A stretch of 64,000 nt of DNA from Dechloromonas denitrificans (GCF_001551835.1 NZ_LODL01000021.1:538651-602650); one strand, 5' to 3'. Shown: positions 38,546-47,642, numbered from the stretch's first letter. Numbers and translations: made by a program. Notes: a model not told the origin generated them from the letters alone.

Positions 38546-40840
38546 TTATTCCGCGTGAGTTTTGAGCTGTTCCGGGGCGCGCGGCAGCAAAGGCTCGGTA
38601 TCGACGTTGCGGGCCTGGGCCATGTAGAGCTTGAAGTAATGCCCTTCGGTCGCCATCAATTCGTCGTGGTTGCCAATTTCGACGATCCGGCCGCGGTCCA
38701 TGACAACCAGCCGGTCGGCCTTGCGCAGCGTGCTCAGGCGGTGCGCGATGGCGATGGTGGTACGGCCCTTGACCAGGTTGTCCAGAGCCTTTTGGATTTC
38801 CTTCTCGGTTTCAGTGTCGACCGCCGAGGTTGCCTCGTCGAGGATCAGGATGCGCGGGTCGATCAACAGGGCGCGGGCGATGGAAATCCGCTGGCGTTCA
38901 CCACCGGACAGGCCCTGGCCGCGTTCACCGACCAGCGAGTCGTAGCCGTGCGGCAGGCGCAGGATGAACTCATGGGCGTGCGCGGCGCGGGCAGCGGCGA
39001 TGATTTCCTGACGCGTCGCATTGGGCTTGCCGTAGGCGATGTTGTCGGCGATGGTGCCGAAAAACAGGAAAGGCTCCTGCAACACCAGGCCGATGTGCTG
39101 GCGGAATTCGGCGACCGGTACCGAGCGGACATCGACGCCGTCGATCAGCACCTGGCCTTCGGTGACGTCGTAGAAGCGGCAGATCAGGTTGACCAGCGTC
39201 GACTTGCCGGAACCGCTGTGGCCGACCAGGCCGATCATTTCGCCGGGTTCGATGACCAGATCGACGTCGCGCGTCACGGCGCGGGTGCCGTAGCGGAAGC
39301 TGGCCTTTTTCAGTTCGAGACGACCGGTCACCTTGCTCAGATGCACCGGCTTGCTCGGCTCGGGCACGCTGGAGACGTGGTCGAGGATGTCGAAGATACG
39401 CTTGGTGGAGGACGCGGCGCGCTGGGTGGCGGAGACGATCCGGCTCATCGAATCGAGTCGGGTGTAGAAGCGGCCGATGTAGGCGAGGAAGGCGGTCAGC
39501 ACGCCGACCGTCGAGTCACCCTTGGAAATCTGCCAGATGCCGAAGACCCAGACGACGAGCAGGCCGACCTCGGTGAGCAGGGTCACGGTCGGGGTGAACA
39601 GCGACCAGGTCTTGTTCAGCTTGTCGTTCATCTGCAGGTTGTGCTCGTTGGCGGCGCGGAACCGCTCGCCTTCGCGCTTTTCCTGGGCAAAGGCCTTGAC
39701 GACCCGGATGCCGGGGATGGTGTCGGCCAGCACGTTGGTCACTTCGGCCCAGACGCGGTCGATCTTCTCGAAGCCGGTGCGCAGCTTTTCGCGGACGAAG
39801 TGGATCAGCCAGCCGATGATCGGCAAGGGCAGCAGCGTGACCAGCGCCAGCCACGGATTGATCGAGAACAGGATGACGGCGGTCATCGTGATCATCAGCA
39901 CGTCGGTGGCGAAATTGAGCAGGTCGAGCGACAGGAAGATGTTGATGCGGTCGGTCTCGTTGCCGATCCGGGCCATCAGGTCGCCGGTCCGCTTGCCGCC
40001 GAAATATTCGAGCGACAGGCCGAGCAGGTGCTCGTAGGTGGTGGTGCGCAGGTCGCGGCCCATCCGTTCGGAAACCAGCGACAGGATGTAGGTGCGGATC
40101 CAGCCCAGCCCCCAGGCCAGCGCAGCGGCGCCGAACAGGCCACCTAGGTACATGCCGACCAGCGGCCAGTCGATTGGCTTGCCGTTCTGGAAAGGAATCA
40201 GCACCTCGTCCATCAGCGGCATGGTCAGGTAGGGCGGGACCAGTTGGGCGGCGGTCGACGCCAGGGTCAGCAGAAAACCGGTCAGCAGTTGCCAGCGGTA
40301 GGGGCGGGCGAAGCGCCACAGGCGGAACAGCGTCCAGGTGGATGGGGATACCGTCGCCTCGCGGCTGCAGATCGGGCATTCCTCGACCCCCGGTTCGAGC
40401 GGTGCCTTGCATTTCGGGCAAACGTCGTCGTCGGGCCGTTGCACGGCCTGGCCGCTGACGATGGCGGCCTGATGCAGTTCGAATTCGCTGATCACCCGCA
40501 ACGCCGCCAGGTTGTGGCTCAGCGTGTAGCGCCAGGCAGCCAGTCGGCCGGCTTCATCGAGCAGTTCCAGCGTGCCGACGCCGGCATTGTCGTGGTGGTT
40601 CAGTGCCAGACCGGCACGCAGCGGCCAGGCCGACCAGGTCGGTTCACTGGGTGCCCGGGCCAGCAGGCGCTGGTCGGTGACCGCGATCAGGCCGGAGGCG
40701 AACTGCAGCCGCGTATCGAGGTCAATTTCCAGCCAGCATTGAATTTTTTCGCCAGCGAGCAGTTGCGATTCGATCGCGGCGGCCCAATGGCCGGGGAGCA
40801 CCGGCTCATTGCCAGCGGTGTTTTGTGCATTGGGGGTCAT
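38546..40840 (-). CDS. Cyanophycin-associated ABC exporter with N-terminal zinc ribbon
   Basis: A 764-residue fused ABC transporter. Residues 1-130 resemble a PH-like fold (FASGLIAVTDQRLLARAP), and a zinc ribbon follows at about 145-165 (CPKCKAPLEPGVEECPIC). Six membrane helices begin near RPYRWQLLTGFLLTLASTA. The ATPase has Walker A VGHSGSGKST, signature LSGGERQRISIARALL and Walker B ILILDEATSAVD. Type IV exporter architecture. An alternative GTG start at 40906 falls inside an FNR-like palindrome, so I prefer the ATG at 40840. The substrate is unknown; DUF1854 is its closest neighbour. Confidence 0.87.
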   Translation of the reverse strand: MTPNAQNTAGNEPVLPGHWAAAIESQLLAGEKIQCWLEIDLDTRLQFASGLIAVTDQRLLARAPSEPTWSAWPLRAGLALNHHDNAGVGTLELLDEAGRLAAWRYTLSHNLAALRVISEFELHQAAIVSGQAVQRPDDDVCPKCKAPLEPGVEECPICSREATVSPSTWTLFRLWRFARPYRWQLLTGFLLTLASTAAQLVPPYLTMPLMDEVLIPFQNGKPIDWPLVGMYLGGLFGAAALAWGLGWIRTYILSLVSERMGRDLRTTTYEHLLGLSLEYFGGKRTGDLMARIGNETDRINIFLSLDLLNFATDVLMITMTAVILFSINPWLALVTLLPLPIIGWLIHFVREKLRTGFEKIDRVWAEVTNVLADTIPGIRVVKAFAQEKREGERFRAANEHNLQMNDKLNKTWSLFTPTVTLLTEVGLLVVWVFGIWQISKGDSTVGVLTAFLAYIGRFYTRLDSMSRIVSATQRAASSTKRIFDILDHVSSVPEPSKPVHLSKVTGRLELKKASFRYGTRAVTRDVDLVIEPGEMIGLVGHSGSGKSTLVNLICRFYDVTEGQVLIDGVDVRSVPVAEFRQHIGLVLQEPFLFFGTIADNIAYGKPNATRQEIIAAARAAHAHEFILRLPHGYDSLVGERGQGLSGGERQRISIARALLIDPRILILDEATSAVDTETEKEIQKALDNLVKGRTTIAIAHRLSTLRKADRLVVMDRGRIVEIGNHDELMATEGHYFKLYMAQARNVDTEPLLPRAPEQLKTHAE

Positions 40841-40897
40841 TTGGGGAGTATACCGCAAGGCTTGTGCTACCCAGTTAACGCCCCTATTTTCCGGCGG

Positions 40898-40939
40898 TTG
40901 ACTCACGTCAAGGAGTTGCTAGCCGGGCTGCCGTTGAAT
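40898..40939 (+). promoter_or_regulatory. FNR/DNR box and -10 hexamer upstream of nirJ
   Basis: TTGAC-TCAC-GTCAA (40898-40911), a perfect palindrome of the FNR/DNR type. TTGAAT (40934-40939, 4/6 to TATAAT) sits exactly at the class II -10 distance, placing a start near 40946, about 21 bases before the nirJ ATG. Confidence 0.75.
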
Positions 40940-40966
40940 ACGCCCACATCGCCAGCAAGGACATCC

Positions 40967-42106
40967 ATGTTTCGCATCTCTCAGTACATGCAGGAAATCG
41001 CCGAACCCACACCGCTCGGCCCCAAGCGCAATCCACCCGGCCCGGTGGTGATCTGGAATCTGATCCGGCGCTGTAACCTGACCTGCAAGCATTGCTACTC
41101 GATTTCGGCCGATACCAATTTCCCCGGCGAGTTGAGCACCGAGCAGGTCTATACGGTGATGGACGACCTCCGGGGCTTCAAGGTGCCGGTGCTCATCCTG
41201 TCCGGCGGTGAACCGCTTTTGAGGCCCGATATCTACGACATCGCCAAGCGTGCCAAGGCCAAGGGCTTCTATGTCGGCCTGTCGTCGAACGGCACGCTGA
41301 TCGACGAGAGCAACATCGCCCAGATCGCCGAATGCGATTTCAACTACGTCGGCGTCTCGCTCGACGGCATCCGCGAAACGCACGACAAGTTCCGCCGGAT
41401 GGAGGGCGCTTTCGAAGCGTCGCTCAAGGGCATCCGGCTGTGCCGCGATCTCGGTCTGAAGATCGGCGTCCGGTTCACGATGACGCAGGACAACGCCCAC
41501 GATCTGCCCGGCCTGCTCAAGCTGGTCGAGGATGAAGGCATCGATCGCTTTTACTTCTCGCACCTGAACTACGCCGGGCGCGGCAACAAGAACCGCAAGG
41601 ACGACGCCCAGCACCAGCTGACGCGCTGGGCGATGGATCTGCTCTTCGATACCTGCTGGGAGTACAACCAGCGTGGCCTGAACAAGGAATTCACCACCGG
41701 CAACAACGACGCCGACGGCGTCTATTTCCTGCACTGGGTGCGCCGGCGCTTTCCGGACAAGGCGGCGCATGTCGAGGCCAAACTGCGCCAATGGGGCGGT
41801 AATTCGTCGGGGGTCAATGTCGCCAATATCGACAACCTGGGCAATGTTCATCCGGACACCATGTGGTGGCACCACAACCTGGGCAACGTCAAGGATCGGC
41901 CGTTTTCCGAAATCTGGCCGGACACCTCGGATGCACTGATGGCCGGTCTCAAGCAGCACCCGCGGGCGGTCAAAGGGCGCTGCGGCAGTTGCGCCTACCT
42001 GCAGATCTGTAACGGCAACACCCGGGTCCGGGCCCAACAAATGACCGGTGACGCCTGGGCGGAAGACCCCGGCTGCTACTTGGCCGACGAGGAAATTGCA
42101 TCGTGA
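40967..42106 (+). CDS. nirJ: Heme d1 biosynthesis radical SAM protein NirJ
   Basis: A 379-residue radical SAM enzyme that converts propionate side chains of the d1 precursor to oxo groups. The radical SAM cysteines C36, C40 and C43 occur in RRCNLTCKHCYS; LSGGEPLLRPDIYDIA supplies the SAM glycines. A SPASM/twitch-like C-terminal region includes CGSCAYLQICNGNTRVRA and a late cysteine. The ATG at 40967 follows CAAGGA. It is divergent from the ABC exporter gene and overlaps nirN by four bases. Confidence 0.93.
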   Translation: MFRISQYMQEIAEPTPLGPKRNPPGPVVIWNLIRRCNLTCKHCYSISADTNFPGELSTEQVYTVMDDLRGFKVPVLILSGGEPLLRPDIYDIAKRAKAKGFYVGLSSNGTLIDESNIAQIAECDFNYVGVSLDGIRETHDKFRRMEGAFEASLKGIRLCRDLGLKIGVRFTMTQDNAHDLPGLLKLVEDEGIDRFYFSHLNYAGRGNKNRKDDAQHQLTRWAMDLLFDTCWEYNQRGLNKEFTTGNNDADGVYFLHWVRRRFPDKAAHVEAKLRQWGGNSSGVNVANIDNLGNVHPDTMWWHHNLGNVKDRPFSEIWPDTSDALMAGLKQHPRAVKGRCGSCAYLQICNGNTRVRAQQMTGDAWAEDPGCYLADEEIAS

Positions 42107-43692
42107 ACTGGAAAATCCTGATCCCGGCAGGCTTTGCCGTCTATTTCCTGATGGCGATGGCGCAACTGGCCGAAGCGTCCGATACCCACGCCAATTTCCA
42201 GCAGCATTGCGCCGCCTGTCACGGGGCCGACCGCCTGGGCGGCATCGGCCCGGCGCTGCTGCCGGACAACCTGGCCCGGCTTCGCAAGCCGGAGGCGGAA
42301 AAAGTCATCCGCGAAGGTCGACCGGCGACGCAGATGCCAGCCTTTGGCGGCAAGTTGTCGGCCGAGGAGGTCAAGGCCCTGGTCGATTACGCCTATACCC
42401 CGATCAAGCCGATGCCGGTCTGGGGCGAAAAGGAAATCAGCGCCTCGCGGATCGTCAGCTACGCACCGGGCAGCTTGCCGGACAAGCCGCAGTTCAGCGC
42501 CGACCCGATGAACCTGTTCGTCGTCGTCGAAAGCGGCGATCACCATGTCTCGATCCTCGACGGCGACAAGCTGGCGCCGATCCATCGCTTCCAGTCGCGT
42601 TTCGCGCTGCACGGCGGGCCGAAATTCACGCCGGACGGACGTTACGTCTTCTTCGCATCGCGCGATGGCTGGATCACCAAGTTCGACATGTGGAACCTCA
42701 AGGTCATCGCCGAAGTGCGAGCCGGCATCAATACCCGCAACGCAGCGGTCTCCGGCGATGGCAAATGGGTGGCGGTGGCCAACTACCTGCCGCACAGCCT
42801 GGTCATTCTCGATGCCGATCTGAACCTCGCCAAAATCCTGCCGGTCAGCGACAAGGATGGCAAGACGAGCTCGCGCGTTTCCGCCGTCTATGACGCTTCG
42901 CCGCGGCAGAGCTTCGTCGCCGCGCTGAAGGACGTCAAGGAGGTGTGGGAGGTCTCATACAACCCGAAGGCCGATGAAATCCCGACCGGCATGATCCACG
43001 ACTTCAAGTATCGCGAAGGGGCTTTCATTCCCGGCTTCCTCAATCCGCGACGCAGCCAGCTCGACGATTATCTCGACGATTTCTACTTTACCCAGGGCTA
43101 CGACGAAGTGATGGGCGCCTCGCGCAACGACGCGAAGAGCGCGGTCAGCGGCCAGGTGGTCAACCTCGACGCGCGCAAGAAAATCGCCAACCTCGAACTG
43201 CCCGGCATGCCGCATCTCGGTTCCGGCATCAGCTGGAAATGGAAGGACAAGGCTGGGCAGGAGCGGACGGTGATGGCGACGCCGAACCTCAACGAAGGCC
43301 TGATCAGCATCATCGACATGAAGACCTGGCAGACCATCAAGCAGATCAAGACGCGCGGCCCCGGCTTCTTCATGCGCAGCCACGAAAACAGCCGCTACGC
43401 ATGGACCGATTCAATGATGAGCAAGGAGTTCAAGGACACCATGCAGATCATCGACAAGGAAACGCTGGAAATCGTCGCCGAATTGAAGCCGGAGCCGGGC
43501 AAGACCTTCGCCCACGTCGAATTCACCAAGGATGGCAAGTACGTACTGGCCAGCCTGTGGGAGGACAACGGCGCGCTGATCATCTATGACGCGGCAACCC
43601 TCCAGGAAGTGAAGCGCCTGCCGATGCGCAAACCGGTCGGCAAGTACAACGTCTGGAACAAGATCACCAAGTCGGAAGGCACCAGCCACTGA
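42103..43692 (+). CDS. nirN: Dihydro-heme d1 dehydrogenase NirN
   Basis: A 529-residue periplasmic paralogue of NirS. A GTG start overlaps the nirJ stop (GTGA). The N-terminus is a signal peptide (PAGFAVYFLMAMAQLAEAS), then the heme c motif CAACH at 36-40 and a d1-type propeller (GRYVFFASRDGWITKFDMWNLKVIAE, HVEFTKDGKYVLASLWEDNG). Known NirN oxidises dihydro-heme d1 in the last step and hands the cofactor to NirS. It closes the second nir segment. Confidence 0.93.
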   Translation: MNWKILIPAGFAVYFLMAMAQLAEASDTHANFQQHCAACHGADRLGGIGPALLPDNLARLRKPEAEKVIREGRPATQMPAFGGKLSAEEVKALVDYAYTPIKPMPVWGEKEISASRIVSYAPGSLPDKPQFSADPMNLFVVVESGDHHVSILDGDKLAPIHRFQSRFALHGGPKFTPDGRYVFFASRDGWITKFDMWNLKVIAEVRAGINTRNAAVSGDGKWVAVANYLPHSLVILDADLNLAKILPVSDKDGKTSSRVSAVYDASPRQSFVAALKDVKEVWEVSYNPKADEIPTGMIHDFKYREGAFIPGFLNPRRSQLDDYLDDFYFTQGYDEVMGASRNDAKSAVSGQVVNLDARKKIANLELPGMPHLGSGISWKWKDKAGQERTVMATPNLNEGLISIIDMKTWQTIKQIKTRGPGFFMRSHENSRYAWTDSMMSKEFKDTMQIIDKETLEIVAELKPEPGKTFAHVEFTKDGKYVLASLWEDNGALIIYDAATLQEVKRLPMRKPVGKYNVWNKITKSEGTSH

Positions 43693-43699
43693 GGGAGGG

Positions 43700-43728
43700 G
43701 GCAGTTTCCATTTTTGCCGGAAACTGCC
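43700..43728. repeat. Hairpin after nirN
   Basis: GGCAGTTTCC / GGAAACTGCC, 10-bp perfect stem with a 9-base loop between converging genes. No T-run; a weak or rho-aided terminator is likely. Confidence 0.55.
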
Positions 43729-43743
43729 GGTCGACCGCAGCGC

Positions 43744-44430
43744 TCAGCGGATGATCAGGTGCCCGTCATCGTGGTGGACGGGCATCGCAAAGCCGAAGAG
43801 ATCGGGCTGGGCGCAGAGTTCGAGGTCGCCTGGGCGCAGATTCGGCCAGCTGCCGGCCGTGAAGCGCCGGCCGAAATCGGAGTCCCGCACCCGTTGGGCA
43901 AATTGGGCCGGGGCCGGCTGTTCGCCGCGCAGCAAGGATTCGATGTAGTCGGCGCAGGCGATGTCTTCGTCGCCATCGCGATCGACCCATTCGCCGGTGA
44001 TGACGAAGCAGACTTCCCTGGCGCCTGCCGCGCGGATCGCCTCGGCCGTCGCCCGGGCGCACACCAGGCTGGCAGCGTAGAGTTGGCGGGCGTGGCGGAA
44101 ACGCTGCAGGCCGCGTACTCCGGCCGCCGTACTCAGTACCACCGTCTTGCCGGTCAGGTCGGCCTGCATCAACTGGGCGGGCGAGTTGCCGAAATCGAAG
44201 CCGGGCATCGGGTCGCCGCCGACTACGGCGCCGACCGAGACCGCCTGTGGCATTCTGTCGAGCAGGGCCGCCGCGGTGCTGATCTCGGCTACCGGGTAAA
44301 TGGCCCGTGCCCCGTGGGCCAGCGCCACCGCTGCCGTCGTGAATGAGCGCAGAACGTCGATGACGACCACCGTGTCAGCGGCGTCTGACTGGTTTTGCAG
44401 ACGATTCAGGAAAGTACGGGAAAACTTCAT
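43744..44430 (-). CDS. 2-phosphosulfolactate phosphatase (ComB) family protein
   Basis: A 228-residue protein with VVVIDVLRSFTTAAVALAHGARAIYPV, NSPAQLMQADLTGKTVVLSTAAGVRGL and CFVITGEWVDRDGDEDIACADYIESLLRG, the ComB fold with acidic metal-binding residues. In methanogens ComB acts in coenzyme M synthesis. Bacterial homologues without that pathway are common, so the true substrate here is unknown, and I leave the symbol empty. It is followed on the same strand side by nothing obviously related. Confidence 0.82.
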   Translation of the reverse strand: MKFSRTFLNRLQNQSDAADTVVVIDVLRSFTTAAVALAHGARAIYPVAEISTAAALLDRMPQAVSVGAVVGGDPMPGFDFGNSPAQLMQADLTGKTVVLSTAAGVRGLQRFRHARQLYAASLVCARATAEAIRAAGAREVCFVITGEWVDRDGDEDIACADYIESLLRGEQPAPAQFAQRVRDSDFGRRFTAGSWPNLRPGDLELCAQPDLFGFAMPVHHDDGHLIIR

Positions 44431-44484
44431 GGCGCTTGCCTAAAGCGGAGGCCGGGCTGGCCTCGCGCCAGGTTCTTGCCGGGC

Positions 44485-44691
44485 TTACTGGCCCAGGTGC
44501 TGCAAAACGGTATGCAGGCGTTCCGCCGCATAGGCCGCTTCCGGATCGTTTTCGGTCAGTTTCAGAATGTCGGCCCAGTTGATGTAGCGATCGAGGCGAA
44601 CAAGGGCCTTGGTGCTGGTCGAGTCTAAATCGATGGCCAAAACCACTTTGTCACCGTTGGCATCGATCTTGTACTCAAGTGATCCTTGCAT
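44485..44691 (-). CDS. Small acidic protein of unknown function
   Basis: A 68-residue protein, MQGSLEYKIDANGDKVVLAIDL, with ASTKALVRLDRY-like and LTENDPEAAYAAERLHTVLQHLG segments: a short beta-strand part then a helix. A GGAGA site precedes the ATG by eight bases. Codon use matches its neighbours, so it is probably real. It lies upstream of the ComB-like gene on the same strand, 54 bases apart. I do not recognise a family. Confidence 0.6.
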   Translation of the reverse strand: MQGSLEYKIDANGDKVVLAIDLDSTSTKALVRLDRYINWADILKLTENDPEAAYAAERLHTVLQHLGQ

Positions 44692-44961
44692 GTTTCATTC
44701 TCCAGGTTGTCAGGCGATTGGTCGCCGCAGTGTATAGGGCCAGCCGCGCAAATGAAATGCCAGCCGGCGCCTGCCAAGGATAGCAAGGCGCCGGGGGGCT
44801 GGATTTGCGCTAGAGCAAATGTTGCTGCGGCTTGCACCCGGCCGAGGCTCGGCAAGGGATGCCTGGGATAAGGCTTTTCCGGCATTCCTGCGGTCGACCG
44901 CCAAAATCGGTCAAAATCGCCATTCACCTTTCCCTGGCCGCCGCTGTGCGGCCCTTGCCTG

Positions 44962-45648
44962 ATGACGCCGCTTTTGCCTGCTTGCCGCCAGTTGTTGCTC
45001 TGCCTTGCCGCCGATTGGGATGCCCCGCACGGCCGCCTGCAGCGTTTTGAACGTTTGCCGGCCGGCGGCTGGGCGCCGCTTGGCCCGGTACTGCCGATCA
45101 GTCTGGGGCGGGCCGGCCTGGCCTGGGGGCGAGGGCTGCATCCGGCACAGCCGGGGCGGAGCAAGCAGGAGGGCGATGGGCGGGCGCCGGCCGGAGTCTT
45201 CGCGATCAGCGCGCTGTTCGGCTACGGCGCGGCGGACAGTCCGCTGGCCCGTGCCGCCAAGCTGCCTTACCTGTCGGCGAGGCGCGACCTGAAGTGCGTC
45301 GACGATCCGGCCTCGGCGCATTACAACTGCGTCGTCGATCAGTCGGCGGTGGCGGTGGATTGGGTGTCGTGCGAGGAAATGTTGCGCGACGATGCGCGCT
45401 ACGCAGTGGGGGCGGTGGTGGCGCATAACGCCACACCGCCGCTGGCCGGCTGCGGTTCGTGCATCTTTTTGCACGTCTGGGCGGCGCCCGGGGTGCCGAC
45501 GGCGGGCTGTACGGCGATGGCGCTGGCCGACATGACGGCGATTGCCGGTTGGCTGGATGGCGCGGCGGCGCCGGTGCTGGTCCAGTTGCCGCAGGCGGTA
45601 TACGACGATTTGCGTGAAACCTGGGGCCTGCCGGAGTTGGGCGACTGA
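44962..45648 (+). CDS. L,D-transpeptidase (YkuD-type) domain protein
   Basis: A 228-residue protein. The C-terminal region has FLHVWAAPGVPTAGCTAMALADM, matching the YkuD core with histidine, then the GC dyad carrying the catalytic cysteine. Upstream comes LPISLGRAGLAWGRGL and APAGVFAISALFGYG. The family makes 3-3 peptidoglycan cross-links or anchors proteins. No clear signal peptide is seen at this start, so either a different start is used or it is not exported; another N-terminus might lie upstream. It stands alone between two unrelated genes. Confidence 0.8.
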   Translation: MTPLLPACRQLLLCLAADWDAPHGRLQRFERLPAGGWAPLGPVLPISLGRAGLAWGRGLHPAQPGRSKQEGDGRAPAGVFAISALFGYGAADSPLARAAKLPYLSARRDLKCVDDPASAHYNCVVDQSAVAVDWVSCEEMLRDDARYAVGAVVAHNATPPLAGCGSCIFLHVWAAPGVPTAGCTAMALADMTAIAGWLDGAAAPVLVQLPQAVYDDLRETWGLPELGD

Positions 45649-45727
45649 GCGAGGGGGCGGGCGCTTTCGACAATTGCCGGGGGCTCCACTAGACTGGCGG
45701 GCCTTCAACCTTTCGGCCATTCCGCTT

Positions 45728-46972
45728 GTGCTCAATAAAATCTGGGTCGCCTTCATCCTCGTCGGCTTTGTCGCGGCGGTGGCGCAGTTGCTGCAGGGCG
45801 ACCTTGAGATCTTTACGCGCGTGCTGAACGGGTTGTTCGAGACGGCGAAGACCGGCTTCGACATTTCGCTGGGTCTGGTCGGCGTCATGAGCCTGTGGCT
45901 GGGGGTGATGAAAATCGGTGAACGGGGCGGCCTGATCGAACTGTTCAGCCGCGTCGTGGCGCCCTTTTTCCGCCGTGTCTTTCCCGACATCCCGGCTGGC
46001 CATCCGGCCAGCGGCAGCATCGTGATGAATGTCAGCGCCAACATGCTCGGCCTCGACAACGCGGCGACGCCGCTCGGCCTGAAGGCGATGCAGGAACTGC
46101 AGGAAATCAACCCGCACAAGGACACCGCCAGCAACCCGATGATCATGTTCCTGGTCCTCAACACGGCTGGCATCACGCTGATTCCGACTTCGGTGATCGC
46201 CATCCGCCAGAGCATCGCGCTGAAGCAGGGGCTGGTCGGCTTCAACGCCGCCGACATCTTTTTGCCGACCCTGCTCGGCACCTTTGTTTCTTTCTGCGCC
46301 GGCCTGGTCGCGGTCGCCCTCTGGCAGCGCATCAACCTATTCTGCAAGCCGGTGCTGGCCTTCTTCGCCGGTTTCGCGGCGCTGATGGGCGGCCTGTATT
46401 TCTGGCTGGCCGGGATGCCGGCCGAGCAGATGGCGCAGATGATCGGCCTGCTCGGCAGCGGCCTGATCGTTTCGCTGATCGTGCTCTTCGTCGCCGTTGC
46501 CGCCTGGCGTGGTATCGATGTCTACGAGAGTTTCGTCGAGGGTGCCAAGGAAGGCTTCGGTGTCGCGGTGCAGATCATTCCCTACCTGATCGCCATGCTG
46601 GTGGCGATTTCGGTATTTCGCACCACCGGTGGCATGGACTGGCTGATCGGCGGCATTCGCAGTGTCGTCCTGGCCCTTGGCCTGAACGACGATTTTGTCC
46701 CGGCGCTGCCGGTCGGCCTGATGAAGACCCTGAGCGGCAGCGGCGCCCGTGGCCTGATGGTCGATGTGATGACGACCTACGGCGTCGATTCCTTCCCGGG
46801 CAAGCTGGCGGCGATCATCCAGGGCTCGACTGAAACGACTTTCTACGTGCTGGCCGTCTATTTCGGCAGCGTCGGCATCACCAAGACCCGCTACGCGCTG
46901 GCCGGCGGCCTGATCGCCGACGCGGTCGGATTGGTTGGGGCGATCCTGATCGGCTATGCCTTCTACCATTGA
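45728..46972 (+). CDS. Fused SpmA/SpmB-like nucleoside-recognition membrane protein
   Basis: A 414-residue membrane protein with two Gate/nucleoside-recognition units. The first (residues 1-200) has VNVSANMLGLDNAATPLGLKAM and resembles spore maturation protein SpmA. The second (210-414) has LPVGLMKTLSGSGARGLMVDVM and IIQGSTETTFYVLAVYFGSVG, resembling SpmB. Non-spore-formers carry such fusions; the transported compound is unknown. The chosen GTG at 45728 lacks an obvious ribosome-binding site, so the start is uncertain. Confidence 0.82.
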   Translation: MLNKIWVAFILVGFVAAVAQLLQGDLEIFTRVLNGLFETAKTGFDISLGLVGVMSLWLGVMKIGERGGLIELFSRVVAPFFRRVFPDIPAGHPASGSIVMNVSANMLGLDNAATPLGLKAMQELQEINPHKDTASNPMIMFLVLNTAGITLIPTSVIAIRQSIALKQGLVGFNAADIFLPTLLGTFVSFCAGLVAVALWQRINLFCKPVLAFFAGFAALMGGLYFWLAGMPAEQMAQMIGLLGSGLIVSLIVLFVAVAAWRGIDVYESFVEGAKEGFGVAVQIIPYLIAMLVAISVFRTTGGMDWLIGGIRSVVLALGLNDDFVPALPVGLMKTLSGSGARGLMVDVMTTYGVDSFPGKLAAIIQGSTETTFYVLAVYFGSVGITKTRYALAGGLIADAVGLVGAILIGYAFYH

Positions 46973-47066
46973 ACGCCTGCGACCATAGAAGCAAGAACTG
47001 GCCCTAGGGGCGACCCTAAAAATCGGCGAAAATTGCGCCTTTACCGCAGCCCGGAAAACCTGACCC

Positions 47067-47642
47067 GTGTCCTCCATCGTTTTCTTCAACAAGCCTTACG
47101 GCGTCCTCAGCCAGTTCACGCCGGAAGGCAAGTGGCGGGCGCTCGACGAGTTCATTCCGGTCAAGGATGTCTATGTCGCCGGCCGCCTCGATGCCGACAG
47201 CGAAGGCCTGTTGCTGCTGACCGATGACGGCAAGTTGCAGGCGAAGATCGCCGATCCCAGGCACAAGCTGGTCAAGACCTACTGGGCGCAGGTCGAAGGC
47301 GTGCCGGACGAGGCGGAGTTGGATCGGCTGCGCGCCGGCATCAAGCTCTCCGATTTCACTGCACAGCCGGCCAAGGTGCGGCTGATCGACGCGCCGGCCG
47401 ATCTCTGGGAGCGCGATCCGCCGATCCGCTTCCGCGCCGCGATCCCGACTGCGTGGCTGGAAATCCGCATTGCCGAAGGCAAGAACCGCCAGGTTCGGCG
47501 GATGACGGCGGCCATCGGGTATCCTACGCTGCGTTTGATTCGGGCCGCCATCGGGGCGGCGACGCTGGAGGGTCTGGCGCTTGGGCAATGGCGACAGATC
47601 AGCGGCAGTTACCAGGATTTGCAAGGAAAGATCAATGAATAG
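47067..47642 (+). CDS. rluE: 23S rRNA pseudouridine 2457 synthase RluE
   Basis: A 191-residue pseudouridine synthase of the RsuA family. It starts VSSIVFFNKPYGVLSQFTPEG (GTG) and has the catalytic aspartate in VAGRLDADSEGLLLLTDDG, then AEGKNRQVRRMTAAIGYPTLRLIR. No S4 domain is present, which points to RluE rather than RluB or RluF. It overlaps the DUF192 gene by eight bases. Confidence 0.92.
   Translation: MSSIVFFNKPYGVLSQFTPEGKWRALDEFIPVKDVYVAGRLDADSEGLLLLTDDGKLQAKIADPRHKLVKTYWAQVEGVPDEAELDRLRAGIKLSDFTAQPAKVRLIDAPADLWERDPPIRFRAAIPTAWLEIRIAEGKNRQVRRMTAAIGYPTLRLIRAAIGAATLEGLALGQWRQISGSYQDLQGKINE

Noticed and set aside
43744..44430. Evidence for coenzyme M synthesis
   Set aside because: Only the ComB-like gene is present; the rest of the pathway is absent here, and ComB homologues occur in bacteria without coenzyme M.
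44710..44904. Small minus-strand open frame in the gap upstream of the transpeptidase gene
   Set aside because: Arginine- and proline-rich translation, no ribosome-binding site and no recognisable fold.
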